A stretch of DNA of 64,000 nucleotides, from contig OZ024848.1 of NCBI GenBank assembly GCA_964017145.1, positions 2,430,501-2,494,500 of the forward strand, in the 5' to 3' direction. Made by a program: the position numbers and the translations under genes. Positions 12,085 through 24,899 of this stretch are shown one piece after another. Position 1 is the stretch's first letter. Every line of letters begins with the position of its first letter. Under the pieces are notes generated by a model. That model had not been told where the DNA came from. It made no database searches and saw nothing but the letters and a program-made list of their open reading frames with translations. This stretch comes from Agrocybe praecox (taxonomy: Eukaryota; Basidiomycota; Agaricomycetes; Agaricales; Agrocybaceae).

Positions 12085-13073
12085 GATGTTGGAGTTACTC
12101 GGGTAAATAGAAAACAAGAGCAGACCAGCCGCAGATAATTCCCTGTCTGTCGAAGAACAAGGTTGGAAGGCAAAGAAGAAACAAGAGCTTACCAGAAAAG
12201 GGACTGTGCGCTTCAGGGCTTTATACCTGGTAATTCATTATAAATACCATCCCGACTGAATGATAAACAGATGATTTCAATGATACAAGATAACCACCAG
12301 TCACATCTGTACCCCTGAAAATATGAGACTACACAAACAGGCATAGATTCAAATAAATTCAGTGGGATCGTAGAGGCATTTTAAGACATTCATTTGGGCC
12401 CCTTGAACACTCAGGCATGAGCTTCTACAAGAATATAATAGCTAAAAATGAGGCACACGCCGTGTACCCACTGAACGCTACCGTATTCTCGTATGTTATT
12501 AACATTTGTTGCGCTCGTGAATGTTCATCTATTGATGGTCCAAATTAGTAGGCAATAAGGTTTAGTTGAGTAATGTTGACGTGAATGCCCCTCGATCAAG
12601 GCAGATGAAACGATGGATGTGATTTTGACATCGATACGAGGCTTGAAATAACGGTCTGCTATGTATAGCTTATTCCACGTCATTTACGTTCATATATCTC
12701 TCTTATTTCACTCAAAGGCCGTGTACCCGAGAAGGTGACAACATATATAATTCCGGCCAGTCGTAAAACGCTACGCATCGAGGATAATTCTAAACAGAAA
12801 TGCAAACACTAAGTCGTTATCCCAATCTCCGCTCCCGCACAATCAACGATGTCAAGAAAATGAACGCTGTGACATCGACAGCTATGGGCGCCTAAAGACC
12901 AAGGTAAGCGTATGAACAGTAACTATACAAAAAAACCGCATAATATTCTTGCTCAAGTTGAACCCACAGGGTCTTTATGGACTGAAGAATTTAATTTAAT
13001 TTTGCTTCTCTGGGAACTGCTTTTGTAGACCGTCTAATGATCCAAAAGGAACATGTATCGGACGGCAAAAATG
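12085..13073. other. Intergenic, no gene recognised
   Basis: About 1 kb between the DUF6534-type gene and tRNA-Asp. AT-rich, with no frame over 60 codons that looks coding. The 5' part next to 12085 should hold the promoter of the minus-strand gene; no distinct element stands out. Confidence 0.4.
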
Positions 13074-13145
13074 CTCTCTGCCTGGGAGTCGAACCCAGCT
13101 TTCACGCGTGACAGGCGTGTGTACTAACCGATATACTAGCAAAGA
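13074..13145 (-). tRNA. tRNA-Asp (GTC)
   Basis: Read on the minus strand, 72 nt fold as a cloverleaf. The acceptor TCTTTGC pairs with GCAGAGA (one T-G pair) and is followed by discriminator G. The anticodon stem is CACGC/GCGTG with loop CTGTCAC (anticodon GTC), and the T arm is CTGGG-TTCGACT-CCCAG. There is no intron. A T-run (TTTTT on the minus strand near 13066-13070) follows as a Pol III terminator. Confidence 0.95.
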
Positions 13146-14231
13146 CGATATAATTCAGTGGATATTTTGCAATACGTTCCTTCCGACGATCAAATCTATT
13201 TTGAAATTTGATCTAACTATACAGTTGACGCCGGCATTGCACGGCCGATCGTATGTTCGGCGACTATTGTCAACTTGTGCAGCGTTGTACTACTTGAACT
13301 TGACTTGAACCATAATGCATAAACGTTTGAACACCATCGATTATCATCCGTTTGCCTCTCTAACTGCGTTTTCCTTTCTATGGAATCAAAACTGCGCCTT
13401 GGGAGGCATCATCTTCTACCAGAGGCGTCCTACATTCTATCTATTGTTGATTGCTCGGGACTAAATCTTCTTTGTGGCTTACTGGTGAAGCCATACTGCA
13501 TAATTTCTCTCAAGATCCCGTCTTCTAAAACGTGTTTATTGCTCAAGTCACTCCGTCCGTCGAAATTGTCCATGTGTATTCGTTCCACCTGTATTTGAAG
13601 CTCTTGATTCACGTTCCTTCCCAAAACCTCCTGCCCAACAGTGGGAAATTTGTTCTATCTCTCTACGACCTACCGGCACGCCGCATATCCCATGCCAGAG
13701 AAATTTCTCTCGTCGCATGTTCACGGGCCAAGTTTAGTCCTTGTGGAACCTCTCTCGGAACCGATTCCCGGGTTACCTTGGAGCAATGTGGTCCCCAACG
13801 ACATTTGACTTCTGGATTTAGTGTACACGCGTTCTTTGGAGGAAGTTTAAATCGCAGTCTATACCGAGGGGTTAATAGGTGAGACAACCTAGTGGCGGTG
13901 GCACAACGATAAAAATCTGGGTTAAAGATAGCGATTAAGGCTCCTTTATCGTAGCGGCCTTCGTACAACTCCTTTGTTCATCTAGAGCTTCCAGGCTATA
14001 ATGATGGAAACGTTCGATTTGTTGAGCACTATGTGTAGTTATACAAATAAATAAATAAGTAAAGGTAAGATATCATCACATGTGCTTTCAACGAAGTCAG
14101 ATAGTACTACTTTCAAATCCCAGCCCAACATAGATCATTCTCCTGTTTCGCCTTATCATTCGTTGGAACGGATAAGGTCAGCCGCCCTCTGCGACCTAGG
14201 GGTGATTGTGCATTTGAAAGGCTTCAAATGA
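13146..14231. other. Intergenic, no gene supported
   Basis: Open frames on both strands around 13380-13970 (up to 116 codons) overlap one another and show no domain or consistent splice structure. I could not recognise a gene. The right end is the 3' flank of the P450 gene. Confidence 0.4.
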
Positions 14232-16356
14232 CTATTTTGGCCAAATCGAATAAGCATTTTTCAAGGTTGTGAAACAAGGCACCAACCTAATTGTACCAGT
14301 CGTTTGTTCCTGCTTTGGCTCGTCGAGAGTCCCATCGGAATTTCGATGCTTGTTGATGTCGAACACAGCCAGCACCATAGCGCACGAAATGAAAACAGAC
14401 GCGTCGGCTAGAATGCGACCTATTCATGAAAGTCAAACGGGTGAGTTACATTACTTTTGATTGGAATGGGAAAGGGGTCACTGACCAGGGCATATTCTAA
14501 TAAGATGTTCAGGAGAATGAGGCAATTGAGTTTGTCAATTTAAGGGGAAGGGAGATGAAACGGAGGTCTATCTACTTACCTTCTTCCAAATCCAAAGCAT
14601 ATCTCACGTGGGTCTTGTTCCGGATTCTCGCCTAAGAACCGTTCCGGGTTAAAGACAAATGGGTCCTTGTAGGCAGTGGGGTCGTGGGCCATCTTCCTGT
14701 AAGGCAAAAACGTACACCAAAGGACCATCACTGAGTGTCAGAGCCAGGCGAAAAGAGGCTCAATGACATACCAGACGTTAGGGATAACCAAAGAGCCTTT
14801 CGGAATGAAATAACCGTTATACAAATTATCTTCCGTCACTCGGTGTGGAACACCTGAAATATGGGGAACCAGAAGACACTGTTAAAGTTAGGCTAATCAA
14901 GACCTTCGTTGAGTGCGCACCTGTCGGTGTTACGGCGTGCCATCGAAGAACCTCTAGCGCAAGAGCATTCGTGTACGGTAGATTTTCCCGGTCAGCAAAG
15001 CTAGGTAGCCGGTCCTGGCCAACTACATCATCTATCTCTGCCCGTGCCTTTTTGGCAGCCTCGGGGTGGAGCATTGCAGCTAAAAAGAGGGCGTAAATTG
15101 CCGATACGGTCTGCGAAGAGTCAAGTAACATGCGTGAACAGAAATTACGACTTGAGTAGTACAAGGGCCGAAAGACTTACGGTATCTGCGCCACCGGAAT
15201 ATAGGGATGCTGCGGACCACTTGATTTCGAATTCCTCGTCTGGTGACACCTTTCGCGATTCGAGAAAACGCGAGGTGAAGGAAGGCTCTGCACTTCCATA
15301 TGCCTAGAAGAAATATAGTTGAGATACAAATAAAAAAGAATATGTAAGTATGGCTTCAACTTGTATTTACCATTTGCCGTTTTACGAACTCATGAGGTTC
15401 ATTCGCCATCGTCGCGAGAGTGTTGGCCCAGTTTTCTGCAGTCTTTTTAAAGCCTGCTCCAGGAAACCAAGACGGAACGTATTGCACTGAATAAACACAG
15501 TTAATTATAGAAAATTGCTCCAAAATTAGAATGAAAGTACGCGAAAACTCACAAGGTGGAATGAGATTCACTAGGAATCCTCCTGGAGCAGTGCTCAAGG
15601 CAAATTGCTCTGTAGCTTCGTCAGCCAGAGTGACAAAAGGATCTTCCCTTTCTTCGACCGTATAACCGTGTGAAATACGAAGGATGATGGCACCGGCGGT
15701 CCTAGGATAAATGAAAGAAAAGAATCCGTTAAGTCAGATAAGCTCAAAGCAACCATCTGGTCGGGGATTTTTTCTCTCTCCACTCACTTTCGTATATGTG
15801 CCCCTAAATCTTCAGGGTCTGCTAAGATTCTTTGCAAAAATCGTCGAGTCTCGTGCTCTTCGACTGGATGATACGAGGACATTGCTGAAGGCGTACCAAT
15901 CACTTGATGGAACATCTTCCGATAATTACGGAACCGGTCGCCATACGGAACGAGAACGAGCGTGTTCTTCCAGCCTACCATTTCGCCGCCCATCTGTAAA
16001 ATGGGCCTGTCAGAATAGATCGAACTTCTTTTTTCGAGCATCTCAAACGCGTGATGGGCTGAATTTAAGATGACCATATGCTGTCCGAAGACAGATACAG
16101 ACATTATATCGCCTGATCATTGACATTAAAGGTCATTTTTCAAAAGGAGTGGTAATCATATCGTACCGTATTTTTCTCCCCACTTAGCAAAGGTAAGCCA
16201 CTCATGAGACGAAGGCATATCGAGGACGTTCTCGAGTAGAGGGAGTTTCGAAGGACCTGGCGGAAGAGGCTCTGACTTTTTGCTCAAGATTTTCTTTACG
16301 AGATAAGCGGCGAAGCCAAGCAGCACGACATCCAGGTACGACAGGACGTCAGGCAT
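14232..16356 (-). CDS. Cytochrome P450 monooxygenase
   Basis: A membrane-anchored haem monooxygenase gene with about nine exons. It opens [20 protein letters not shown] (N-terminal anchor), followed by the proline hinge [10 protein letters not shown]. Visible P450 marks in order: the C-helix-like region with [10 protein letters not shown]; the I-helix [15 protein letters not shown] with the oxygen-activating Thr; the K-helix E-x-x-R as EVLRW; the PERF-type motif as NPERFLG; and the haem loop FGFGRRICPGR, whose Cys is the thiolate ligand. The loop is assembled from three exons, the middle one being only 11 nt (14486-14496). The frame ends ...KNAYSIWPK at 14232. It resembles mushroom P450s commonly annotated as O-methylsterigmatocystin-oxidoreductase-like; the true substrate cannot be told. 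No biosynthetic cluster partners lie beside it. Confidence 0.93.
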
Positions 16357-17107
16357 GGTGGTATCGTCGATTTAAAGTTGGCAGTGAGCTGCTCAAGTAG
16401 TGTAGGATGGTAACAGAAGAAGAGGGAAATAAGTAAACCGTGGTCCTGTGGATCCACCTAGATAATATAGTGGACGATCCGGGGCTTGCGTGCCTTTACT
16501 ATTTCCTTTGGCAACCAGCCGAAACCTTACACGTTCATGATGAATCACCAAAGCGGAGGTCCTCGGAAACACGCTTGAAGGAAGGAGGAGATATTGATCT
16601 CCCGTTAGTATGTCTTAAGGCGATTGCTTCTGGCAGCGGTGATGTGGCTGACACCGAAGAAGGAATTCAGGGCTCGTGGGAATCCTCGAACAGTGTTGTG
16701 GAGATTCTCTAATTTAAGAAATTCGACAAAATCAGTCGTAATGGCTTAGGCCGAGCAACGCGTCTATGCAATAGCGCCTTCTCGATAAGCGAAAAAAAAA
16801 AGGTGGCAAGAAATTTTCAGGTCATCGAATAGCTTCATGACCAGCGACAACGACCACGTCTCTAATTCGCACATGGAGTCAGAGAAGAGCCACGATAAGA
16901 ATATTAGAACGCTTTCTCTCACCTACACTGTTTTGACTTCTAGGTTTAGATGACGGTGAAACTTATGAAATAAGGAAGACCGCAAGTGCATTACACTTGC
17001 CTTACCCAACCCATCAAATGATGAATACTATTACAGATTCCACGAACGTCGATACAAATAAATATGAAAATAAAAAGCCCACTAAATTGACAAAGAACTA
17101 TCCCCTT
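16357..17107. other. Intergenic between P450 and phosphatase genes
   Basis: About 750 bp. It includes the P450 promoter side (minus strand) and the 3' flank of the phosphatase gene. A 90-codon plus-strand frame (16440-16712) has no recognisable motif and I do not call it. Confidence 0.4.
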
Positions 17108-20100
17108 TTAAGTGATGAAATACAGCAAGAACTTCTGCTTTCCAATGGGTGAGATAGGCGGATCGAGCGAATTAGGATCATCGCGAAGAAGAACAGGTGC
17201 GAGAACTGTCGCTGTACACAAATAATTTCAGCAATAAGCGGGAATGTAGCAAATAAATCATGCTCACCAATCCGCTCAGCATGATCTTCATTATGCTTCA
17301 CCTCCTGACAAAGGAAATGCAAGAACGCAGTGAGTGATATCCAAACCTAATGAGATAGATTTGCGAAATCAAATGTCAAACCCGTATCAATGACGTAAAT
17401 ACGAAATAAATACGTACATTCACGGAAACTGGTGATAGCTCGTCCAGTAGCTAGAAAAAGAGCCTAAACATACACCAAAGAAATTAAGAGAGTAGGTAAA
17501 TCATACCTCAAAAGCTTCATCCCTATTCGTCATCTCGGCGCATTGAGCATAGAGCGAAGCAGAAATTATGGGCTCCCCTAAGGAGTCTAAGAATTGCAAA
17601 AGGGTTGAAGCAAACGCAAGGGAAACTTCCGGATTCTGACTATCAGGATACGAAAACTCTTCCCCCGTGTCCAGAGACTGAAAACACGCGTAAGCATGTG
17701 CGTCCTACCTATGGAAGAATTGTGGATATATTACGCACCTCCCGTATGCTGGATATCAATTTATCGTCCCCCGGTTCTAAGAACATCCTGTCCTAAAGCA
17801 TGATAAGCAAACGATAGAAATAGAAGAGGGTTGTTCGACTTCAGTAAAGAAAAAACCTACCATGTTTGCCGTATTGCACATCATCCAATTGATCAATCTC
17901 ATGATTTCTCGTGGCGCATTGATAGCTTTGTTCTCAGGCAGGAGGTCATGAGGAGACTCCATTGAGCGTATCGGTCCTCGAAGCCTCGTTAAACGTGTCA
18001 GTTTATTCGCAAAACAGGTGTATTCTTCCGAGGTATGCGAGATGAATTTCGTAAGGAAAACGAAAAGTCAGAAAGGGGCGTGATAAGACATACGATATTC
18101 CGCTGACACCGAAATGAAATGATCCTTCCCGAGAACTGTATGCAAAATTAGAGTCCCGCTTAGATCAGAACCCCGTAGGTTGAGCGCCGCAGCTATGTCG
18201 TTAGAATCAACGTGTGCTGTAAGAACGATTTGGGTTACTTCATTTGGAAGAAGAACGCCCTGGAATGAAAAGCGAAATGATAAGAATGAAGCCTGCAACG
18301 AATGATGCTCCATTATTTGACCCACCATCATAGGATTTATATCCAGCCAGTTAGGATCTGTTTAATTGTTGTTGATTTTGAATGAGTTAGGGACATGGAT
18401 AAGGACGTACGAATAGGGCTATCAAGTTGAACAGGAACGAAACGAAACGCGCAAGGTACCTGAAGGGTATTGTTTAGCACATAATTTGAGAACAAGCATT
18501 CCTCTCACTGACATTGTTCGTATTTATGATGCTTATTTTTCGTTCTAAACGGGCTCCATATCTTTATAATGACAAAGGAGTCAGATGAAAAATTTGAGGC
18601 AGAGAAATACAACTGACGAAATCTTCTCAAAATCAACATACGTATCTTCAATCTTCAAGCTTCCCCGATTATGCGTGCCATCTCCGTCGAGATGATTCAA
18701 ACTTTGGAATAGGTCTCGAATATTAGATTGGAGAGACTCAGTATCGTAAGCATCGACCTTGTGCGAATGAAATTAGCCAACGCACTTGACAATTAATTAA
18801 CAGGAACACAGTGGAGTAGTACTTACTGTCAAAGAAAAGTCGGCAGATACGGGGCGATGGTCGCTCGAAATGATTTCTGGGTGGGAAGTATACGAAGTTT
18901 GGCCCAGTTGGCATAGAGGGCTGTTCATATGCAAGATGCGATCTGTCCATGCCGGTTTACGTCTGGTAAAATAGTCTGTGGTGTGAATTTCCCAGGAACC
19001 AACATCCAGTATCACGAAGGACATACTTGAGATCGTACCCTAAGCTGTCCATCATGAGCCCAGGACTGAAACGGTAAGAGCTGCAAAAAAAGTAAAGGGT
19101 TTCATTCAAAATAAGCAAAATGTAGGAAAGCAATACTAACGGCATATGAGCAATAGAATATTCCTTGAAGCCATTGAAGGCTTTACCCTCCTTCATGGCT
19201 TTCTTCAACTACAAGAGCAATGGACCTTCAGAAACAATATTATCATATGGTATATACGAAGATTAGCTCACCTGGTCAAATCGCAACAACGCCTCGAACT
19301 TGGTCTCATTCTCCCATTCTTCATCACGAAGGATACGTCTAACTGGAGTATCGGCGAGGTCCAGGCGGTAGTTCAAGTCTACCGAGAATGTATGCTCAGG
19401 AAAAGTACTCAAAAGGCGCCGGATAATGTAGGCTCACCTCCCTAGAAAACGACAAGCAGATATCCGTGAGCCAATAATGCAAATTTCAGGAAACCATGAA
19501 TTACCATCCAAAATAGCGCATCTGCTTCGTATATGTTGACAGGAGGCCGAGATGACAACGTAAAAGAGCCATCATTGGCAGTACCTTCGCTTTGTTCGCT
19601 CCCATCTGTATCCACGACATTATTCTCGAACAACAGCCTTTTCGAGAGATCTTGGAAATCAGCATTTCTTTTATCAGCCATCTCGTCGAACGCAGCCAAA
19701 TGTGCATTCACGAATGTCAGTATGGTTGGTCCCAATAAATTCGTCGAGGTCTCAGATGACTCCGATGAAGTTGGAAAGGGAGGTGTGAACGACAGACGGA
19801 CGGCAGTACCCCCTTTGTTTCCCTGGGTGGAGATCAGATAATTCATAGTTGAAATAGATATTATTCAAGCACACCATAACGCCTAGGATACCAGCTCCAG
19901 CGGCCGACGTTTTGATCTCTCCAAAGCAGGATTTCAAATGCTTCTTTACCAAGATGATCAAAAGCATGCCGACAAGTTGCTTTGACACTAGCTGCAAAGG
20001 CTTAATCAGTCTACGTTGACGATGTAGGTCCCAGAGAAAGTAACCTTCTCATAGTTCACAGCTTTCTCTCCCAGCGCAGCGAAAATAGCCAGCGTCCACG

Positions 20101-21499
20101 CGTCTTCTCTTGTGGTTCGGGTTGAATAGATAAGGGCTTCTGTCGAGAGGTCAAGTTCTTGAAATCCAAGTACGAGCATGTCAGGATCATCTGGGTTAGA
20201 TAGGTCGACTCGTTGTGATGGAGGGTCTGTTTCCTCTTCTTTGGGTTTGGAAGCTGTATGATATTATTAGGGTAGGTTCAATCATTAGGGCACGGATATG
20301 CAAACAAACCCCAGTCAAACGGGCTACGAATGAATTCCGTCAAAGCAAAGGGGGACACAGTCTTCGGAGTTGGTAACAAAGTCGTCAGTGAGATACGTTT
20401 TGCGTTGGTCATTCCTTGTATCCACGCAGATAGGTCTTGCGAGGGCATCTTCCCGTTAACGTTGAATGTACCAAGTCTCAACCTAAGTAAAACCAATAAT
20501 CGATATGAATCACTAATCAATAAATTTATGAGCATATGGGAGAATAACACACGTTAAGGTCCTCCGACCTTTGCTGGACTTTTCTCTCGCATTCACGCGC
20601 ACCCAGTCGTCCCTGATCAATTGCAAGTCTGCATGATCGTCTCCTGTGGTCCCTGCACATGCAGGCGAAAGACGCTCTATCAAGGGTTTGTTGATCATTC
20701 GGAGATCCTGTAACGTCGTCGTGACTGTGGATATGAGAATCAGATACCATAACCATGGTGAATCGATGAACACACACGACTGGCGATGGTCGAGCTTTTC
20801 TCGAGGTACGGCCTGACCCAGTTGAAATATGTCGTCGACGAAGCCAGATTGACGACCGCGTTGGTCTCGACATCTAAGGCAGTCTTTTAGAGTTCGCGAC
20901 AGCATGAAATCCTCCTAGTTCACCCACCCGAAACCTCCTTCAACCGTTTACACTCTGCCACAAAGTTCTTTAACCCCTGCACGTCGTACGTAAAGAACGT
21001 AGGTGCTTGAGCATCATTCAGTAGTCCTTCTGCAGGGTTCACGCTGAGAGTGATCACTGAAACTTTTCAGCGATCTGGTGCGTTCAACTTGTAGAACGGT
21101 GTAGCTCACCAGACCGCGTTTGTTCCAGCACAGTTGACTGCAAATCGATTGTTCCACGACGCATTTGGCTTATAACGATGGAAAATTGCCCATAGATTGG
21201 AAAAATCTTCTGAATTTCCAGCTCTTCGGGTTGTCCATTCATGCCTGATTTGAATTTACAGACTAGCAAGCTGCGTTAAGTACTCGAGTTGAGTATCTGC
21301 TCGTCTCCTTTTGCATTCTGTGGACATACCAGCCTTCCTCTGTAAGACTCCAATCATCCTTGTGCGCGACTGCTGCTAATAGACGACGATTCTTTGTGTC
21401 TAGGTTTGAATCAGAAGAGGTGACCAGCGTAGCTTCCAACACGAATTTAAGGTCATCCGGAGGTCGTAACAGGTCTCGAAGTTGAGATATCGCAGCCAT
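17108..21499 (-). CDS. OCRL/INPP5B-type inositol polyphosphate 5-phosphatase
   Basis: A long multi-exon gene from MAAISQLRDLL (21499) to ...FLLYFIT (stop 17110-17108). The first about 150 codons resemble a PH-like domain. The catalytic domain follows, beginning LRLGTFNVNG and holding the 5-phosphatase signature set: GFQELDLS, LTFVNAHLAAFDE, DLNYRLDL, RKPAWTDRIL and SSDHRPVSADF. Next comes an ASH-like beta domain (PNWLDINPM, LPNEVTQIVLTAHVD), then a RhoGAP-like domain with ATVLAPVLLRDDP near the end. In the region where active RhoGAPs carry the Arg finger I read MFLEPGDD, so GAP activity is doubtful, as in human OCRL. Family knowledge: such enzymes remove the 5-phosphate from PI(4,5)P2 and act in endosome and Golgi membrane traffic. 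Exon borders within 20560-20950 are the least certain. Confidence 0.9.
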
Positions 21500-21756
21500 T
21501 GCTAAATGTTAAACCCTAGTGGTGTGAAGAAATGTATCAATGACCGCTCATGGGTGTCAAGGACAGACCCATGACATGACGACAAATCATTTACCGGAAA
21601 CCCCTATTTACCCGGAAATGCTGATGTTTCTTAAAAGGGCATACATTTTCAACTGTGTTTAATTTTTATTCACTTTTGATGGTACATTATATGTCTAGTT
21701 TACATTGTATGTTGTTGCCGTCCACAGCCATGTCCAAAAAATTCTCCATAAATTAC
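21500..21756. other. Short spacer
   Basis: A 257-bp gap between two minus-strand genes. It should contain the promoter of the phosphatase gene and the 3' end of the cyclophilin gene; no distinct element seen. Confidence 0.4.
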
Positions 21757-23271
21757 TCAGCCGAAAAGCTTCTTAAATTGCTTTTTCTCCTTCTCTTTCC
21801 TCTCCTTTCTGCGCTGCTTGATCTTGTTGAGCTCGCCGCTGATTGCAGCATCTTCTGGGACCAGTTCGTTGGCCTGTACAAGATCCTGTTCGGCCTTCTC
21901 TTCATCTTTCATGAAAAGGTGGGCTAATGCTCGTCGGTACAAGGCTTTCGCTATAGTGGAAAACATCAGAATTGATTTGATTTATAGAACACAGAGAATG
22001 CTGACCTTTGTCCGCGTTGTTCAGTTGAAGCTTGTTAAGCACACGAGTTGCACTGGTAATGGCGGTTATGGCATTGGGGGTTGACTGGGGTTGGGATTTG
22101 ATTGCAGCAAGGGCGGAGTTGAGAAGTAGAGGGGCAAGAAGAGCGTCGAAACTGTCTTTCAATTCCGGTGGAGAATTGTCTGGGAGAACTGGGTGTACAT
22201 CGAGGTAACGAATTGATTCTTGAAGAGGGTCAGTGAGAAATAAACTATTAGTAAGAGAGAGAAGAAACTCACTTTCGTATTTTTGGAGGGCTTCTTCCAC
22301 CTTGCCCTCCTTGAATAATTTGTTTCCGAATTCTCTAACATCCTTGGCGATCTGCAGCGCAACCTCGGGATCTTCTGTATTCTTATCTTCGTCAACGGGG
22401 TAATCTTCGTAGGGGTCGCTTGATTGAACTGTAGAATCCTCCTTCAACGAAGGGTCATCGGCAGAAAGTTGGCCACAGTCTGTGATGACGATGGGGGTTG
22501 TTGGGACGTCTCCGGATGATGTTGGGTAATTCTCAATTTGGCGGACTATTGTTCCCAATTAGAATAAGAAGATTATCCTGCAAAGGTATTTTATACTTAC
22601 CAATAGACTTTCCCTTGATGACCTCCCCAAAGACAACGTGCTTTCCGTCCAAATGAGCTGTAGGAGCAACGGTGATGAAGAATTGGGAGCCATTAGTGTT
22701 GGGTCCGGCATTCGCCTACATATCTATGAGTATGTCGATAACCTATCATATCTCTAATAACGCACCATCGAAAGCAAGAACGGCTTCGTGTGCTTCACTG
22801 GGAACGCTTCATCTTCAAACTTCTCGCCGTAGATGGATTCCCCACCAGTTCCTATTCCACATATATCAGCATATGGCGACTTCCATACAATGCGAAATAC
22901 CAACCATTTCCTGCGGTGAAATCTCCTCCTTGGCACATGAAACTATTCGCGACATCGGAGTCAGACGCGTTTACAACATCATAATTTGAGAAAACTCACC
23001 CCTTGATCACACGATGGAACCCAGATCCCTTATACCAAAGGGCCTTTCCTGCTCTTCCAATCCCTTCCTGTCCTGTGCATAGTGCGCCTAGAAGATATCA
23101 AATTCAGATGACTTATTGCGCGTCTCTATAGTCTAAACAGCCACACTCACGGAAATTCTCCGCTGTTTTTGGTACCAGATCAGAATAGAGCGAGAAGATG
23201 ACTCTTCCAATGGGCTTGTCGCCGATGCTGATGTCGAAGAAAGTAATTGGGCGCTCAGTGGAGGTAGACAT
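21757..23271 (-). CDS. CPR6: Cyp40-type peptidyl-prolyl isomerase (cyclophilin + TPR)
   Basis: An intron-rich gene from [17 protein letters not shown] (23271) to ...[10 protein letters not shown] (stop at 21759-21757). The N-terminal about 175 residues form a cyclophilin domain: [33 protein letters not shown] (catalytic Arg), [34 protein letters not shown], and [10 protein letters not shown], with His where cyclophilin A has Trp, as is usual in Cyp40. The C-terminal half holds TPR helices ([22 protein letters not shown] and [20 protein letters not shown]) and a basic end. Known members are Hsp90 co-chaperones (yeast Cpr6/Cpr7, human PPID) that speed proline isomerisation in client complexes. 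Domain order and length match the family; nothing is missing. Confidence 0.93.
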
Positions 23272-23877
23272 CTTGTAGGGATTCGCGTAGTCAGAAGCTG
23301 GTATCGTCGAGACGCGCTTCACTGATATAAATCCGCATATTACATAATCATCATCTGGAAAGCGCTGGAACCGTTTGGAACAAGTTTGGACAACCCCGGA
23401 GGTTTGGGGAATCCGTACAATTCTTATGTTACGACTTGCATTCGAACTGGAGATTCTAGCATTTCGCGGCTCTGGCACACCCGGTATCTTAAGAAAATTA
23501 TCAAAGTGAAATCTGTATCGAAGAGAAGAGAAGAGAAGCTATGTGATAAATGATCTCTAGACTCTTTCTTTGCTTTCGAGTCGCGGACCCATTTCGGACG
23601 GTATCCAACATCGAAAGGGACAGAAGCCAATGAAATAACGTGTCTATCGAGCTTGAATAGCGGGGCTCGTAAAGACCATTTGTTCCCATTATCGTTCCGA
23701 ATAGGCATGTTGAAATATCTGCCCGATGGTTTAGATTCTAGAACATGCAGCCTCGGAGCGATAATGACAAGCGCACTGGATATAGGTATCCATGTTCATG
23801 CCAGGCATCCCGACGATCAGCAATTCATCGAAAAACTTCATCTGCAAATTGGGTGCCTTTCGAACGTATTCGATGGC
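23272..23877. other. Intergenic, possible 3' remnant of the MYND gene
   Basis: Contains the Cyp40 promoter side and, at about 23740-23840 on the minus strand, an open segment reading MKFFDELLIVGMPGMN. It lies just past the end of the MYND frame behind a plausible GTAACC..CAG intron, but the splice leaves an immediate stop. It may be a frame-shifted last exon. Confidence 0.35.
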
Positions 23878-23880
23878 AGG

Positions 23881-24853
23881 TTACGAGTGCCCAAGCTGAG
23901 CAATCAAGTTCCCATCGACAACCTCAGTTCTAGTAATCAAATGAGTCATTCCTGCGATGGAGTCCCAATCTCCAAGAGAACCATCCTCGCGAGGTATTCC
24001 AGAGGTTATCGACTTCTGTGCGATTTTTTGAGCATGTTTTTTCTTGGTCCCTGCCCAAACCTGAATTTCTTTAGGCTCAAGGATCCTGTCTTCCGATTCG
24101 TGTGTTCTGGAGATATTCACGATGTGTGGAATACCAATGATGAGCGCCGTATCCTTAATTAACGACAACCTGTAAAGGCGAAAGAAATCCTGGATATCTG
24201 CAGGCTCGGCTTGTAAGGTTATGTCGACTTGGAAAGGTGTCTCCTTGTATCGAGCATGCTCCTCTGGAGTGAGGCGGTGGAGCCCAAGATAAAGGATGGC
24301 CAGACATTTACAGAGCTCTCCCAGGATCGGGTTGGAAGTCAAATATTGCTAGACCCTTTCTTGCGTGTGGGGGTCAGCGAGCGCTTTCTTGCAGTACACT
24401 TTATGTTCCTTCCTACTCCCAATATCGTTAGCGGACGTGGTCGACCTTTGAAAAATTATACCGTAACCAATCTATTTTCAGGCACTAGGAAAAAAGAGTC
24501 GTATCATGACTCGGACAAAACAGAGTGCCCTGGAATAAGCACTTACTTCTCGCAAGTAGTAAGAGGCCCTGCACTATGAGCGAGTCCATTTTTCAGCGTC
24601 ATTCTTTAACATTAATTGCAGAACGATCCACTTCGGCGCACCGTTTTAAAAGTACCACCACGATTTTGTTCGAGTTCGAACATCCAACGCGACTACAGAA
24701 CCAAGCAGTCAGCGATTTCGCTTTCTTGAAATGACGATTGAAAGTTTCAGACTGGTTTCCAGTTTCTTGTTGGCCACTTTCGAGACTCCAGTAGTTGACG
24801 GAGTCAGACAAACAGTGATTTTCAGAAGTTCTGTATGCTCCTATAGCTTCCAA
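23881..24853 (-). pseudogene. MYND zinc-finger protein gene with an in-frame stop
   Basis: Four coding blocks join by GT..AG introns into a MYND finger. WFCSRVGCSN and LKRCAE are joined to CRASYYLRE, then CLKIDWLR, then KEHKVYCKKALADPHTQERV. MYND fingers bind peptide partners through Cys/His-coordinated zinc. Two oddities stand out. The expected Y-C in the third ligand pair reads Y-Y (CRASYYLREC), losing a zinc ligand. A TAG at 24351-24349 interrupts the frame ...TQERV, after which the same frame continues QYLTSNPILGELCKCL for about 150 codons to 23881. The continuation without frame change suggests a recent nonsense mutation rather than two genes. The 5' end is not resolved: no ATG near 24853. 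An alternative is that the upstream part is one short protein and the downstream frame another. Confidence 0.5.
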
Positions 24854-24899
24854 AAATAAGAGTCCTGATAGTGGACTGGAGGCCCAGCATGGACGCGAA

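Noticed and set aside
13380..13968. Four overlapping frames on both strands
   Set aside because: No domain or family resemblance; they may be a relic but I cannot support a call.
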